From assembly GCF_018141105.1 (NCBI RefSeq), contig NZ_CP054839.1, positions 6,947,411 to 7,011,410 of the forward strand: a stretch of DNA of 64,000 nt, written 5' to 3'. A program made the position numbers and the translations under genes. The notes below the pieces were generated by a model that was given only the letters and a program-made list of their open reading frames with translations, was not told where the DNA came from and did no database searches. The stretch's first letter is position 1; every line of letters starts with the position of its first letter. This stretch comes from Saccharopolyspora erythraea. GTDB taxonomy: Bacteria > Actinomycetota > Actinomycetes > Mycobacteriales > Pseudonocardiaceae. This document shows positions 25,826 through 35,473 of the stretch, one piece after another.

Positions 25826-28381
25826 TCACGACCCCGCGAGGACGACCTTGCCGAGCTCCGCCGGGCCCGACAGCAGCGGGTGCTTCGGCAGCACCCGCAC
25901 CGTGTAGCCCGCGGGCCCGGCGTGCGGCAGGGTCACCGTCGCCGAGTAGTGCCCCTCCTCCGCCAGCTCCATCGGCTCGGTGACGAAGTCGTGCAGCTCG
26001 TCGGAGTCGTCGACCCTGCCGACCACGACCTCGACGTTGACGTCCGACGGGTCGAGGCCTGCGAGGTCGACCTGCGCCCGCACGACCACCTGACCGCCCA
26101 GCAGCGGCGTGCCGCCGTCCTCGACGGCCATCTCGGTGTCGCGGATGCGCACCCAGGTCCACGCCGCCGAGAGCCTGCTGCGGTAGTCGGCGATCTCCTT
26201 GGCACCGCTGTAGCCCTGCACCGCCACCGCGGCGGCCGAGCGCGCGGCGGGCACGTAGTGGTGGTCGACGTACTCCCGCACCATCCGCGACGACTGCACG
26301 CGCGGCCCGAGCGTGGCGAGGGTGTGGCGCACCATCGACATCCACTTGCCCGGCACGCCGTCGGTGTTGCGCTCGTAGAAGGCCGGGGCGACCTGGGTGG
26401 AGATCAGCTCGTAGAGCGCCGCGGCCTCCAGGTCGTCGCGGCGGTTCGGGTCGGTGACGCCGTCGGCGTTGGGGATCGCCCACCCGTTGTGGCCGTCGAA
26501 CATCTCGTCCCACCAGCCGTCGCGCACCGACAGGTTGAGTCCGCCGTTGAGCGCGGCCTTCATGCCCGACGTGCCGCACGCCTCCAGCGGGCGCACCGGG
26601 TTGTTCAGCCAGACGTCGCAGCCCGACACCAGGTACCTGGCGAGCGCCATGTCGTAATCGGGCAGGAACACGATGCGGTGGCGGACGTCGGCCTGGTCGG
26701 CGAACTGGACGATCTTCTGGATCATCACCTTGCCGCCCTCGTCGGCGGGGTGCGACTTGCCCGCGACGACCACCTGCACCGGGCGCTCGGAGTCGAGCAG
26801 CAGCTCCCGGAGCAGCTCGGTGTCGCGCAGCATCAGCGTCAGCCGCTTGTAGGTCGGCACCCGGCGGGCGAAGCCGATCGTCAGCACGTCGGGGTCGAAG
26901 ACCGAGTCGCACCAGCCCAGCTCGAGATCCGAGGCACCGCGCTGCCGCCAGGCGTGGCGCAGCCTGCGGCGGACCTCGTCGACCAGCCGCTGCCGCAGCG
27001 AGCAGCGCAGCTCCCACAGCAGCGAGTCGCTGACCGGTTCCATGCCGCGCAGCCCGGCTCCGCTGTCCATTTCGGACTCGCCGAGCAGCTTGCCCAGCTC
27101 GCGCGCCGACCAGGTGGGTCCGTGCACGCCGTTGGTGACCGACGAGATCGGGACCTCCTCGGTCCCGAACCCCGGCCACAGGCCGCGGAACATCTTGCGG
27201 CTGACCCCGCCGTGCAGCTGGGAGACGCCGTTGGCGCGCTGGGCGAGCCGCAGGCCCATGTGGGCCATGTTGAACATGCCCGGGTTCTCCTCGGCGCCCA
27301 GCGCCAGAACGCGTTCCGTGGGCACGCCCGGCACCAGCGCCTGCGCCGACCCGTCGCTGAAGTAGTGGCGCACGAGGTCGACCGGGAAGCGGTCGATCCC
27401 GGCCGGGACCGGGGTGTGCGTGGTGAACACCGTGCCCGCCCGGACGGCGACCACGGCCTCGTCGAACTGCAGGCCGTGGTGGTCCTGGAGCTCGCGCACG
27501 CGTTCCAGGCCGAGGAACCCGGCGTGTCCCTCGTTGGTGTGAAAGACCGCGGGCTGCGGGTGGCCGGTCAGCTCGCAGTAGGCGCGGACAGCGCGCATGC
27601 CGCCGACCCCGGCCAGGATCTCCTGCCGGATGCGGTGGTCGGCGTCGCCGCCGTAGAGGCGGTCGGTGGTGCCGCGCAGGTCGTCGTCGTTCTCCGGCAG
27701 GTCGGTGTCGAGCAGCAGCAGCGGCACCCGCCCGACCTGCGCCTTCCAGATCCGCGCGCGCAGCGTGCGGCCCTCGGGCATCGCGACCCGCACCAGCACG
27801 GGCGAGCCCGCCCGGTCGTTCACCGTCTCCAGCGGCAGCGCGCGGGGGTCCAGCACCGGGTAGTGCTCCACCTGCCACCCCTCGCTGGACAGCGCCTGGC
27901 GGAAGTAGCCCGAGCGGTAGAGCAGCCCGACGCCGATCATCGGCACCCCGAGGTCCGACGCGGACTTGAGGTGGTCGCCCGCCAGCACGCCCAGCCCGCC
28001 CGAGTAGTTCGGCAGCGCCTCGGCGACCCCGAACTCCATGGAGAAGTAGGCGACCGAGTCCGGCAGCGAGCCGCCCTCGTCCTGGCGCTGCTGGTACCAG
28101 CGCGGCACGGTGAGGTAGCGGCGCAGGTCGTCGTCGACGGCGCGGGTGCGAGCCAGGAAGTCCTCGTCGCGGGCGAGCCTGCTCAGCCGTCCGGCAGGCA
28201 CCTCGGCAAGCAGCCGCAGCGGGTCGCCGCCCACCGCCGACCACACCTCGGGGTCTACCGACGCGAACAGGTCCTGCGTCGGCGGATGCCACGTCCAGCG
28301 GAGGTTGGTGGCCAGGGTGCCCAGCGCGGACAGCGCCTCCGGCAGGTGGGCGCGGACGGTGAAGCGGTGGACGGCTCGCAT
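25826..28381 (-). CDS. glgP: Alpha-glucan phosphorylase
   Basis: 851 residues. Phosphorolysis of alpha-1,4-glucan or maltooligosaccharide to glucose-1-phosphate, PLP-dependent. Visible: N-terminal DUF3417-type domain (NLRWTWHPPTQDLF), AYFSMEFGVAEALPNYSGGLGVLAGDHLK, and the PLP-lysine region EACGTSGMKAALNG followed by NLSVRDGWWDE. This long actinobacterial type corresponds to M. tuberculosis Rv1328. No RBS is obvious before the ATG at 28381. Together with the GH57/GT4 pair at 6.6-9.6 kb it adds to the glucan enzymes in this window; glgE and glgB are not here. Confidence 0.94.
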   Translation of the reverse strand: MRAVHRFTVRAHLPEALSALGTLATNLRWTWHPPTQDLFASVDPEVWSAVGGDPLRLLAEVPAGRLSRLARDEDFLARTRAVDDDLRRYLTVPRWYQQRQDEGGSLPDSVAYFSMEFGVAEALPNYSGGLGVLAGDHLKSASDLGVPMIGVGLLYRSGYFRQALSSEGWQVEHYPVLDPRALPLETVNDRAGSPVLVRVAMPEGRTLRARIWKAQVGRVPLLLLDTDLPENDDDLRGTTDRLYGGDADHRIRQEILAGVGGMRAVRAYCELTGHPQPAVFHTNEGHAGFLGLERVRELQDHHGLQFDEAVVAVRAGTVFTTHTPVPAGIDRFPVDLVRHYFSDGSAQALVPGVPTERVLALGAEENPGMFNMAHMGLRLAQRANGVSQLHGGVSRKMFRGLWPGFGTEEVPISSVTNGVHGPTWSARELGKLLGESEMDSGAGLRGMEPVSDSLLWELRCSLRQRLVDEVRRRLRHAWRQRGASDLELGWCDSVFDPDVLTIGFARRVPTYKRLTLMLRDTELLRELLLDSERPVQVVVAGKSHPADEGGKVMIQKIVQFADQADVRHRIVFLPDYDMALARYLVSGCDVWLNNPVRPLEACGTSGMKAALNGGLNLSVRDGWWDEMFDGHNGWAIPNADGVTDPNRRDDLEAAALYELISTQVAPAFYERNTDGVPGKWMSMVRHTLATLGPRVQSSRMVREYVDHHYVPAARSAAAVAVQGYSGAKEIADYRSRLSAAWTWVRIRDTEMAVEDGGTPLLGGQVVVRAQVDLAGLDPSDVNVEVVVGRVDDSDELHDFVTEPMELAEEGHYSATVTLPHAGPAGYTVRVLPKHPLLSGPAELGKVVLAGS

Positions 28382-28465
28382 GGGAGCGGACCATATCTCG
28401 ACGCCCGCACGGCCGTGCGGTGATGCCGCCGCCGTCACACCGCACCGCGATGCGAAGCTGGTGCC

Positions 28466-29725
28466 GTGGGTGCACGGCGGTTCGTGGCGGCGCTGATCGC
28501 GTCGGTGGCTGCGCTGGGCGCGTGTTCGGCGCCTCCCGCGCAGCCCCCGAGCGTGGCGGTGCGGGCCGTCGATCCGTCCTTCGTGCACGGAACCGACGGC
28601 GGCGAGACCGACCGGCTCGCGGCCACCGTCGTCACCGACGTGCAGGAGTACTGGAAGGCGCAGTACCCGGCGACCTTCGGCGGGCCGTGGCGGCCGGTCG
28701 ACGGCGGGTTCTTCTCGGTCGACACCGCGAACACGACCGCCGACGCGCCGCCGTGCTCGGGCGATGCCGCCGACGTCGAGGGCAACGCCTACTACTGCGC
28801 CACCGTCGACGCCGTCGCCTGGGACCGCACCGCGCTGCTGCCCGTGCTGCGCGAGCACTACGGGGAGGCCGCCGTCGTGGTCGTGCTCGCCCACGAGCTC
28901 GGCCACGCCGTGCAGCAGCGCTCCGGCGCGGGCACCGACGACCCGCGGCGCACCGAGGCGATGGCCGACTGCTACGCCGGTTCGTTCGTCCGGTGGGCGG
29001 CCGACGGGCGCGCCCCGCACCTGCGCGTCCGGCCGGACCAGCTCGACGGCGCGATGCGCGCGCTCACGGTCTTCCGCGACCCGATCGGCGCCGACCAGGC
29101 CGCGGACCCGCACGGCACCGCCTTCGACCGGGTCTCCGCGTTCCAGGACGGCTACCGAGGAGGTCCTGGGCGCTGCGCGCAGCCGAGCCCCGCGCTGCCC
29201 GCGAAGGCGCCGGAGGAACCGAACCGGCCGGTGCCCGAGGCGCTGGCCGCGCCGGACGTCCGTGACTACTTCACCGGCCTGGTGAACCGCCGCGGTGCGC
29301 GGTGGCCGGCTCCCCCGGTCACCACCGACCCAGGTGAGCGATGCGGGGAGGTGGCCGTGGAGTACTGCACCGACCCCGCGCGGGTGGCCGTCGACGAGCC
29401 CGCGCTGGCCGCGGTCGACCACGACATCGGGGACCAGGCGATCACCACTCTCGTCGCGTCCCGGTACGCCGTCGCCGCGCTCGACGCCCTGGGCCTGCCC
29501 GCGCACGGTGTGGAAGGCGGGCGCCGCGCGTCCTGCCTGGCGGGCGCCTTCACGGGCCGGGCCGCGCTCTCCCCCGGCGACCTCGACGAGGCGGTCGAGG
29601 TGCTGCTCGCGGGCAACGGCGTCTCGCGCGACATCGACGGCGTCAACGCGCTCACCGGCTTCGACCGGTTCCTCGCCTTCCGCGAAGGCGCGCTCGGTGG
29701 TCCCGGCGCCTGCGGGCTGCGCTGA
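28466..29725 (+). CDS. Lipoprotein neutral zinc metallopeptidase (1)
   Basis: 419 residues. Signal peptide ending in the lipobox VAALGAC (Cys20). The zinc motif is AHELGHAVQQ (His143, Glu144, His147) with a later EAMADCYAG that supplies the third ligand, as in the YpfJ-like putative neutral zinc metallopeptidase family. The second half (after about residue 240) has no motif I recognise and is shared with the next gene. Divergent from glgP with 84 bp between starts. Cell-surface protease; substrate unknown. Confidence 0.85.
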   Translation: MGARRFVAALIASVAALGACSAPPAQPPSVAVRAVDPSFVHGTDGGETDRLAATVVTDVQEYWKAQYPATFGGPWRPVDGGFFSVDTANTTADAPPCSGDAADVEGNAYYCATVDAVAWDRTALLPVLREHYGEAAVVVVLAHELGHAVQQRSGAGTDDPRRTEAMADCYAGSFVRWAADGRAPHLRVRPDQLDGAMRALTVFRDPIGADQAADPHGTAFDRVSAFQDGYRGGPGRCAQPSPALPAKAPEEPNRPVPEALAAPDVRDYFTGLVNRRGARWPAPPVTTDPGERCGEVAVEYCTDPARVAVDEPALAAVDHDIGDQAITTLVASRYAVAALDALGLPAHGVEGGRRASCLAGAFTGRAALSPGDLDEAVEVLLAGNGVSRDIDGVNALTGFDRFLAFREGALGGPGACGLR

Positions 29726-29865
29726 CACCCGGCCGCGGGCGGTACGCCCAATGCGGTCGATCCCGCCTGGCGCCGCGGAACCACCAGATAGGCTGCTGCG
29801 GGCGCAGGCGGGCGCGGACCCCGGCGACGTCGTACGGGACTTTTCGGCAGGGATGGGAAACGTCA

Positions 29866-31335
29866 GTGGAAGCGGTATCGGCACGCAACCGGAGACGCCG
29901 GCGCATCATCAGCACGACGACCGCGGTGATCACGTGCGCCGCGCTGGTCGCAGGCTGTTCGCAGGCGGTCAGCGGCACCCCGACCACTCCCGGCGGGTTC
30001 GCCACCGACACGGTGGCCGGACTGCCCGCCGCCAACGGACCCAGCGGCCCGAAGGCGGGCGCACCGGAGGCGAGCATGCCGGTCGAGGGCACCGACAACG
30101 GCGAGATGGACAAGCTGGCCCGCAACGCCGTCGCCGACGTCGACGAGTTCTGGGCCGAGGAGTTCCCGGATGCCTTCGGGGGCAAGAAGTTCGACCCCGT
30201 CAAGCGACTGGTCTCCTACGACTCGGCGGGTCCCGGCGCCACCGTCTGCGGTGAGAACACCGCCGGTCTGGTCAACGCCTTCTACTGCCCCACCGACGAC
30301 CTGATCGCGTGGGACCGCGGCGGGCTGCTGCCGCAGCTGGAGAGCAGCTTCGGGTCGATGTCGGTGGTCGCGGTCATCGCGCACGAGATGGGCCACGCCA
30401 TCCAGCACCGGGCGGGCATCGTCACGGCCAACGACCCGACCATCGTGCTGGAGCAGCAGGCCGACTGCTTCACCGGCGCGTACTTCCGGCACGTCGCCGA
30501 GGACAGGTCGAAGTACTTCGAGGTCTCCACCGGTGAGGGCCTCAACCAGGTGATGGGCGTGCTCAGCTCGATCCGCGACCCGATCGGCAGCGACTTCAAG
30601 GACACCAGCGCGCACGGCAGCTCGTTCGACCGGGTCACCGCCTTCCAGTACGGCTTCTCCGACGGCGCGAAGCGCTGCGCCGACATGGACGCCGCCGACG
30701 TCAAGCAGCGGACCACCCAGTTCGAGTTCTGGAAGCAGGGCCAGGAGTCCGACCTGCCCATCTCGCAGGAGAACATCGACGTGGTCGAGAAGAGCCTGCA
30801 GGAGGTCTTCAAGGACACCGGCGCCGAGCCGCCGTCGATCACCACGAGCCGGACCGCGTGCAGCGGGGTCGAGGCGACGAACCCCGCGGGCTACTGCCCG
30901 GACACCAACACGGTGTCGCTGAACATGGAGGAGCTGCGCAAGATCGGCACGCCTCCGGCGCAGGACGAGGCCGCCACCGGCTACGGCGACTTCGCCGCCT
31001 ACGCCCAGGTCGCGTCCAGGTACGCGCTGTCGGTGCAGAAGGCCGCCGGGCTCTCGCTCGACGACGAGGCCGCGGGCCTGCGCACGGCCTGCCTGGTCGG
31101 GTCGTGGAGCGGGCTGCTGATCGAGGACCCGATCGGCCAGCGCAACCCCGTCGGCAAGCTGCGGGTCGCCCCCGGTGACATCGACGAGGGCGTGGCCGCG
31201 CTGCTCGGCGAGGACAGCCTGATCGCGGCGAACGTCAACGGCGAGCAGGTGCCCGCGGGCTTCGCGCGGGTCGAGGCGTTCCGGGTCGGCTTCCAGGAGG
31301 GCTTCGCCCCCTGCAGCGCCAAGTACGGCGGCTGA
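29866..31335 (+). CDS. Lipoprotein neutral zinc metallopeptidase (2)
   Basis: 489 residues, a paralogue of the gene before it. An Arg-rich start, lipobox ALVAGC (Cys31), a Gly/Pro-rich linker, then the peptidase domain with IAHEMGHAIQH (His173, Glu174, His177) and EQQADCFTGAYFR. Both proteins share the whole layout, including the C-terminal domain ending with FARVEAFRVGFQEG-like sequence, so they arose by tandem duplication. TAGGCT at 29788-29793 may be a -10 box of its own promoter. A strong terminator follows. Confidence 0.87.
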   Translation: MEAVSARNRRRRRIISTTTAVITCAALVAGCSQAVSGTPTTPGGFATDTVAGLPAANGPSGPKAGAPEASMPVEGTDNGEMDKLARNAVADVDEFWAEEFPDAFGGKKFDPVKRLVSYDSAGPGATVCGENTAGLVNAFYCPTDDLIAWDRGGLLPQLESSFGSMSVVAVIAHEMGHAIQHRAGIVTANDPTIVLEQQADCFTGAYFRHVAEDRSKYFEVSTGEGLNQVMGVLSSIRDPIGSDFKDTSAHGSSFDRVTAFQYGFSDGAKRCADMDAADVKQRTTQFEFWKQGQESDLPISQENIDVVEKSLQEVFKDTGAEPPSITTSRTACSGVEATNPAGYCPDTNTVSLNMEELRKIGTPPAQDEAATGYGDFAAYAQVASRYALSVQKAAGLSLDDEAAGLRTACLVGSWSGLLIEDPIGQRNPVGKLRVAPGDIDEGVAALLGEDSLIAANVNGEQVPAGFARVEAFRVGFQEGFAPCSAKYGG

Positions 31336-31350
31336 GCGCCTCCGAACGCG

Positions 31351-31380
31351 AAAGGTCCCTCCCCGCGGGGAGGGACCTTT
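31351..31380 (+). terminator. Terminator after the metallopeptidase pair
   Basis: AAAGGTCCCTCCCC (31351-31364) pairs perfectly with its complement (31367-31380) and is followed by more T residues, a textbook intrinsic terminator for the plus strand. On the minus strand the A/T ends would work too. Confidence 0.9.
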
Positions 31381-31389
31381 TTCATGCTC

Positions 31390-31429
31390 GTGGGTCTTCC
31401 GGGTTGCCATGGCAGCCCGGAAGACCCAC
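31390..31429 (-). terminator. Terminator of the thioredoxin-TPR gene
   Basis: GTGGGTCTTCCGGG (31390-31403) and its perfect complement (31416-31429) with a 12-nt loop lie 4 bp past the stop of the minus-strand gene. Confidence 0.75.
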
Positions 31430-31433
31430 GGGG

Positions 31434-32405
31434 TCAGAACAGGGCGCTGGCCAGGGCACGGCGCGCGGCGGTCACGCGCTCGTCGCCCTCGGGGAACAGC
31501 TCGAACATCTCCACCAGGTGCTCGCGGACGCGGTTGCGGTCGTCGCCCGAGGTGCGCTTGACGGTGCGCACCAGCCGGTCGAAGGCCTCCTCGACCCGCT
31601 GGACCGCGACCTCGGCGTCGGCGGCCGCCAACTGGGCGTCGAGGTCGTCCGGCGCGGCGTCGGCGCGCTCGACCGCCGACGGGTCGGCGCTCTCGGCGCG
31701 GGCGCTGAAGCGCACCTGCGACAGCGCGGCCTTGGCCAGCTCGTTGGCCGGCTCGGCTTCGAGGATCTGCTGGTAGGCCGCCTCGGCCGCCGCGTAGTCG
31801 CCGCGCTCCAGCGCCTCCTCGGCCGCGGTGAACCGCGGGTCCTCCTCCTGCTCGGCCGGTGCGGCACCGCCCGCGGCGGCCTCGGCCTGCCCGATGCCCG
31901 GGAGCTGGTCGCGCAGGGCGTCCAGGAGCGAGTTGATCCACTGCCGGATCTGCGGCTCCGGCTGCGCCCCGGCGAACGCCTCGACCGGCTGGCCGCCCGC
32001 GATGGCGATCACCGTCGGCACCGACTGCACCTGGAACAGCTGCGCGATCCGGGGGTTGGCGTCGACGTCGATCTTGGCCAGCACCCAGCTGCCGCCGGCC
32101 TCCTCGGCGAGCCGCTCCAGCACCGGCGAGAGCTGCTTGCACGGCCCGCACCAGGTGGCCCACAGGTCCACCACCACGGGAACCTGCATGGAGCGCTCGA
32201 CAACCTCGGCCTGGAAGGTCGCCTCGGTCACGTCGATGACCGAACCGCCCGCGGGGGGCGCCGCACCGGCCTCGCCGTTGGCGGCGGGCTGCTGGTTGCC
32301 TCCGCGCGCGGAGGCGTCGGCCCTGCTCTTGAGGGCCGACAGGTCGACTGCACCCGCCATCGCGGCGGACATTGCTGCGTTCTGGCGTGGATCGGGCCTC
32401 GTCAC
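31434..32405 (-). CDS. Thioredoxin-domain TPR protein (CnoX/YbbN type, Rv1324-like)
   Basis: 323 residues. A Gly/Ala-rich N-terminal extension (about 1-55), a thioredoxin domain with the WCGPC active site (Cys86, Cys89), cis-Pro in [10 protein letters not shown], then a TPR-like C-terminal half ([26 protein letters not shown]). CnoX of E. coli is a redox-regulated holdase that hands clients to GroEL and lacks the CxxC pair in that species; here both Cys are kept. GTG start preceded by a GGGG site. Related to M. tuberculosis Rv1324, which also lies near glgP, thiolase and epimerase genes. Confidence 0.9.
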   Translation of the reverse strand: MTRPDPRQNAAMSAAMAGAVDLSALKSRADASARGGNQQPAANGEAGAAPPAGGSVIDVTEATFQAEVVERSMQVPVVVDLWATWCGPCKQLSPVLERLAEEAGGSWVLAKIDVDANPRIAQLFQVQSVPTVIAIAGGQPVEAFAGAQPEPQIRQWINSLLDALRDQLPGIGQAEAAAGGAAPAEQEEDPRFTAAEEALERGDYAAAEAAYQQILEAEPANELAKAALSQVRFSARAESADPSAVERADAAPDDLDAQLAAADAEVAVQRVEEAFDRLVRTVKRTSGDDRNRVREHLVEMFELFPEGDERVTAARRALASALF

Positions 32406-32717
32406 ACCCCCATCCTGACACGACACGCCGGGCGGGCGGTGCCTGGGCGCCCGATGTCAGGGCTCCGCGGTTGCGCGCTGGTCAGCGACGACACGCCGAC
32501 GCGACTCGGAGATCAAGTCGAAGCAGTGAACAAATGTCACTCGTCCAGGTGACATCGGAAGAAAGCCCTCAGGTCTCGGCGGATTGATCGCCGAAGCAGT
32601 CACCGGGCTCGCGAACGAGCGTGTTCGCCCGCGAGCCGTGCGTGATCACACGCGGGCCGTGCGGGGACTCCAGCGCGGGATCTCCCTGCCCGAAGTTCAA
32701 CGAGAGGTACGAAGACA
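32406..32717. other. Intergenic region before the small secreted protein
   Basis: No gene seen in these 312 bases. Features: GGCTCGCG (32606-32613) pairs with CGCGAGCC (32630-32637), and CGTGATCACACG at about 32640-32651 has CGTG/CACG arms like a CRP-type site. These may regulate the small secreted protein gene, but the evidence is weak. Confidence 0.4.
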
Positions 32718-32975
32718 GTGCGTATTGGAACCCGTGTCGCCGCTGCCGCCGGCGCCGCCGCCGTGGGCGTGATGACCCTCGGCGCCCCCGCCTTCGCCGA
32801 CAGCGTCGACAACAACGGCGTCAACGCCGTGAACGACAACAACATCAGCGCCGTGCCGGTTCAGGCCTGCGGCAACGACATCGGCGCCCTCATCGGCGTC
32901 ATCGTCAAGCTCGGGTCGGAGCAGACGACCAACTGTGTCAACGCCCCGATCGTCGACCACGCTCAGCAGCGCTGA
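32718..32975 (+). CDS. Small secreted protein, chaplin-like in size and layout
   Basis: 85 residues. Classical signal peptide cut after APAFA (residue 27). The mature 58 residues are rich in Asn and Val (DNNGVNAVNDNN, then ISAVPVQ), with only two Cys (QACGND and TTNCVN) 24 residues apart, likely a disulfide, around a hydrophobic IGALIGVIVKLG stretch. GAGAGG 10 nt before the GTG. The layout recalls chaplins and other aerial-hyphae surface proteins of actinomycetes, but the chaplin consensus is not matched. I do not recognise the family. Confidence 0.7.
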   Translation: MRIGTRVAAAAGAAAVGVMTLGAPAFADSVDNNGVNAVNDNNISAVPVQACGNDIGALIGVIVKLGSEQTTNCVNAPIVDHAQQR

Positions 32976-32994
32976 CGTCCTGACGGCAGCACCG

Positions 32995-33033
32995 CCGAAG
33001 GGCGGCACCGGCCTGGCCGGTGCCGCCCTTCGG
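32995..33033. terminator. Bidirectional terminator
   Basis: A perfect inverted repeat (arms CCGAAGGGCGGCACCGGCC and complement, 32995-33013 and 33015-33033) between the secreted-protein gene and a convergent gene that ends at 33043. Confidence 0.85.
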
Positions 33034-33042
33034 CGTCCGCGC

Positions 33043-33339
33043 TCAGTCCTGTTCAAGGTGCTCGTTGATCCGCTCGACCTTCTGCCGCAGCTGGCCGGTG
33101 TAGCCGGGGCGGATGTCGGCCTTGATCACAAGGCTGGTGCGCGGCGAGCGCGAGGACACCGCCTCGGTGGCCCGCTTCACGACGTCCATCACCTCGTCCC
33201 ACTCGCCCTCGATGGTGGTGAACATCGCGGTCGTCTCATATGGCAGACCCGAGTCGCGCACCACCCGGACCGCCGCCGCGACCGCCTCGCTGACGCCGTC
33301 ACCTGAGTTCGCCGGGGCCACGCTGAATGCGAGCAGCAC
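33043..33339 (-). CDS. MTH1187/YqgV family thiamine-binding protein
   Basis: 98 residues of the DUF77 family, a ferredoxin-like fold that binds thiamine or related compounds. Blocks: [45 protein letters not shown] and [12 protein letters not shown]. The GTG at 33339 has GGAGGAGGAA upstream. Divergent from a MarR gene, with 130 bp between. The physiological role of the family is poorly known. Confidence 0.88.
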   Translation of the reverse strand: MLLAFSVAPANSGDGVSEAVAAAVRVVRDSGLPYETTAMFTTIEGEWDEVMDVVKRATEAVSSRSPRTSLVIKADIRPGYTGQLRQKVERINEHLEQD

Positions 33340-33469
33340 GTCCGTTCCTCCTCCACCTCGATGTCTTCGCACGATCCGCACCGTGCAGCGCCGATCGTGG
33401 CCGATTTTCTTCCCGCTGCCAGACCACACTTCCCGACGGGGCCACCGCGCGCTGCTAGCGTCGAGCAAC

Positions 33470-33970
33470 ATGAGCACTCGTAGTCCGCTGCCCTTCGACC
33501 CCATCGCCCGCGCGGCGGAGCTCTGGGCCGAGCGGGTCGGCCCGTCCACGACGATGGCCGCCGTCACCAGCGTGATGCGAGTCCAGCAGATCCTGCAGTC
33601 CGCGGTGGACACCGCGCTGCGCCCGCACAACCTGACCTTCGCCCGCTACGAGGCGCTGGTGCTGCTGAGCTTCTCCCGGCGGGGCAGCCTGCCGATGCGG
33701 GTGATGGGCGACCGCCTCCAACTGCACCCGACCAGCGTCACCAACATCGTCGACCGGCTGGAGCAGGACGACCTGGTCCGGCGGGTGCCGCATCCGACCG
33801 ACCGGCGCACGACGCTGGTGGAGATCACCGACGAGGGACGAGACCTGGTCAAGCGGGCCACCGAGTCGGTGACCGAGATCGACTTCGGCCTGCGCGGGGT
33901 CACCGAGCGCCAGACCCAGCAGCTCACCGACCTGCTCGGCAAGGTCCGGCACGCCGCGGGCGACTTCTGA
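33470..33970 (+). CDS. MarR family transcriptional regulator
   Basis: 166 residues. Winged helix [51 protein letters not shown] (about residues 78-125), a full MarR domain. ATG at 33470 has no ribosome site, but TAGCGT (33456-33461) lies 8 nt upstream, which fits a leaderless transcript. The neighbours do not show its target clearly; the divergent thiamine-binding protein is one candidate. Confidence 0.9.
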   Translation: MSTRSPLPFDPIARAAELWAERVGPSTTMAAVTSVMRVQQILQSAVDTALRPHNLTFARYEALVLLSFSRRGSLPMRVMGDRLQLHPTSVTNIVDRLEQDDLVRRVPHPTDRRTTLVEITDEGRDLVKRATESVTEIDFGLRGVTERQTQQLTDLLGKVRHAAGDF

Positions 33971-34236
33971 GCCCGGCGCCTCGCGGCGGTCCGGCGCGGG
34001 TGACCCGGCACGGACAGCCACGGTCCCGGCGCAAGTGACCACACCACTCGCCCCGTGTGTCCTGAGCCTGGCGCGGGCGACTTCCGTCCCCTTGCTGTCG
34101 CCGCGCCCGAATTCGTGTTCGCCTTCGCAAACACCTCCTCCGCCTGTGGAACCCGGTTGATCTTGCGTGCATCCCAGCCCGCACAACACGCCGTAGTACC
34201 CGGCGTCCGGACACCACTGGAGGGACGACGAGCCAC

Positions 34237-35418
34237 ATGCGACTACGAACCGCACTGATCGCCGCCGGAGTGGCGGTCGCGACGGCGGCGGTGAGCACGC
34301 CCGCCGGCCAGGCCGCCGCCCCGGACTCGCTCGAGGCGATCTCCGCCGAACCGTTCGCGCTCAACGACCAGCACGACGCCTACGCCGACCGCGTGCGCGC
34401 GCTAGACGAGAAGCTGCCCAACGCCAAGGTCGGCGACGTCCTCGCCGACGCCAACCGCACCGGCGGGCAGGGCTGCTCGTACCCGGGCTCGTCCGAGGCC
34501 GAGGGCTTCTGCTGGGGCCAGGGCGACGACTCCACCGAGGGCTGGATCCCGCAGGGCCTGACCGCATCGTGGGACGCCGACCCGAGCGGGAAGGTCGACG
34601 GGCACCGGGCGCTGGTCACGAGCTGGTACGAGAAGGGCGGCGCCGATCGCGGCGTGCGGGTCACCTTCGTCAACCACGACGACCCGAAGAAGCCGAAGTA
34701 CCGGCACGCGATCCTGGTCGCGCCGACCGCCGACGGCGGCATCGCGCCGGTCAAGACGCACGCCGGGGGCATCGCCTGGGTCGGCAACAACCTCTACGTG
34801 GCCGACACGTGGGGCGGGCTGCGGGTGTTCGACCTGCGCCACATCTGGAAGGGCGCGGCCGACCCGACGCACGAGGCGTTCAAGATCGACGGCGACAAGG
34901 TCCTGGCCGCCGACTACCGGTACGTGATCCCGCAGGTCGGCCGGTACTGCGCGCCGTCGCCCACCGATGCCTCGAAGTGCAACGGCGACGGCGGCTCGCC
35001 GAGCAAGGACGTGCTGCGCACCTCGTTCATCGGGGTCGACCGCCAGTCGGGCAAGCTGGTGACCGGCGAGTTCCACGACACCGACGCCGGCAAGCGCCTG
35101 GTCCGCTGGCCGCTGGCCGCCGACGGCTCGCTGAAGGCCGAGGGCGGGAAGGTCAGGGCCGCTGAGGCCTACCAGGTGCCGCACGCCCGGATGCAGGGCG
35201 GCGTGTCGGTCGGCGACACCTTCTACACCACCAGCAGCGAGAACGGCGGTCCGGGCGCATGGCACCGGATGCGGGTCGGCGAGAAGCCGGCGACGAAGGG
35301 CCTGGGCATCCAGGGGCCGGAGGACATGACCTACGACCCGGCGTCGAAGCGGGTCTGGACTTTGAGCGAGCACGCGAACAAGCGCGCCGTGTTCCCGATC
35401 CCGGGCGCGGGCGGCTGA
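34237..35418 (+). CDS. Secreted protein, probable beta-propeller
   Basis: 393 residues with a signal peptide cut near GQAAA (residue 28). The body has repeated blocks typical of beta-propellers (GWIPQGLTASWD, GIAWVGNNLYVADTWGGLRVFDL, GPEDMTYDPASKRVWTLSEH) and several Cys, some in an AEGFCWGQG loop. Similar proteins are common in Streptomyces and relatives as secreted proteins of unknown role. AGGGA lies before the ATG. It is a single gene ended by a strong terminator. The fold is inferred from the pattern only. Confidence 0.8.
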   Translation: MRLRTALIAAGVAVATAAVSTPAGQAAAPDSLEAISAEPFALNDQHDAYADRVRALDEKLPNAKVGDVLADANRTGGQGCSYPGSSEAEGFCWGQGDDSTEGWIPQGLTASWDADPSGKVDGHRALVTSWYEKGGADRGVRVTFVNHDDPKKPKYRHAILVAPTADGGIAPVKTHAGGIAWVGNNLYVADTWGGLRVFDLRHIWKGAADPTHEAFKIDGDKVLAADYRYVIPQVGRYCAPSPTDASKCNGDGGSPSKDVLRTSFIGVDRQSGKLVTGEFHDTDAGKRLVRWPLAADGSLKAEGGKVRAAEAYQVPHARMQGGVSVGDTFYTTSSENGGPGAWHRMRVGEKPATKGLGIQGPEDMTYDPASKRVWTLSEHANKRAVFPIPGAGG

Positions 35419-35435
35419 CGCGCCGCACCGACGTC

Positions 35436-35467
35436 GAAGGGCCCGTCCGTTAGCGGACGGGCCCTTC
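35436..35467. terminator. Bidirectional terminator
   Basis: GAAGGGCCCGTCCG (35436-35449), loop TTAG, perfect complement (35454-35467). It serves the secreted-protein gene and the convergent membrane-protein gene that ends at 35474. Confidence 0.9.
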
Positions 35468-35473
35468 TCGCGG

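Noticed and set aside
25880-28423. Long plus-strand frame antisense to glgP
   Set aside because: No family motif; the minus strand holds a complete phosphorylase.
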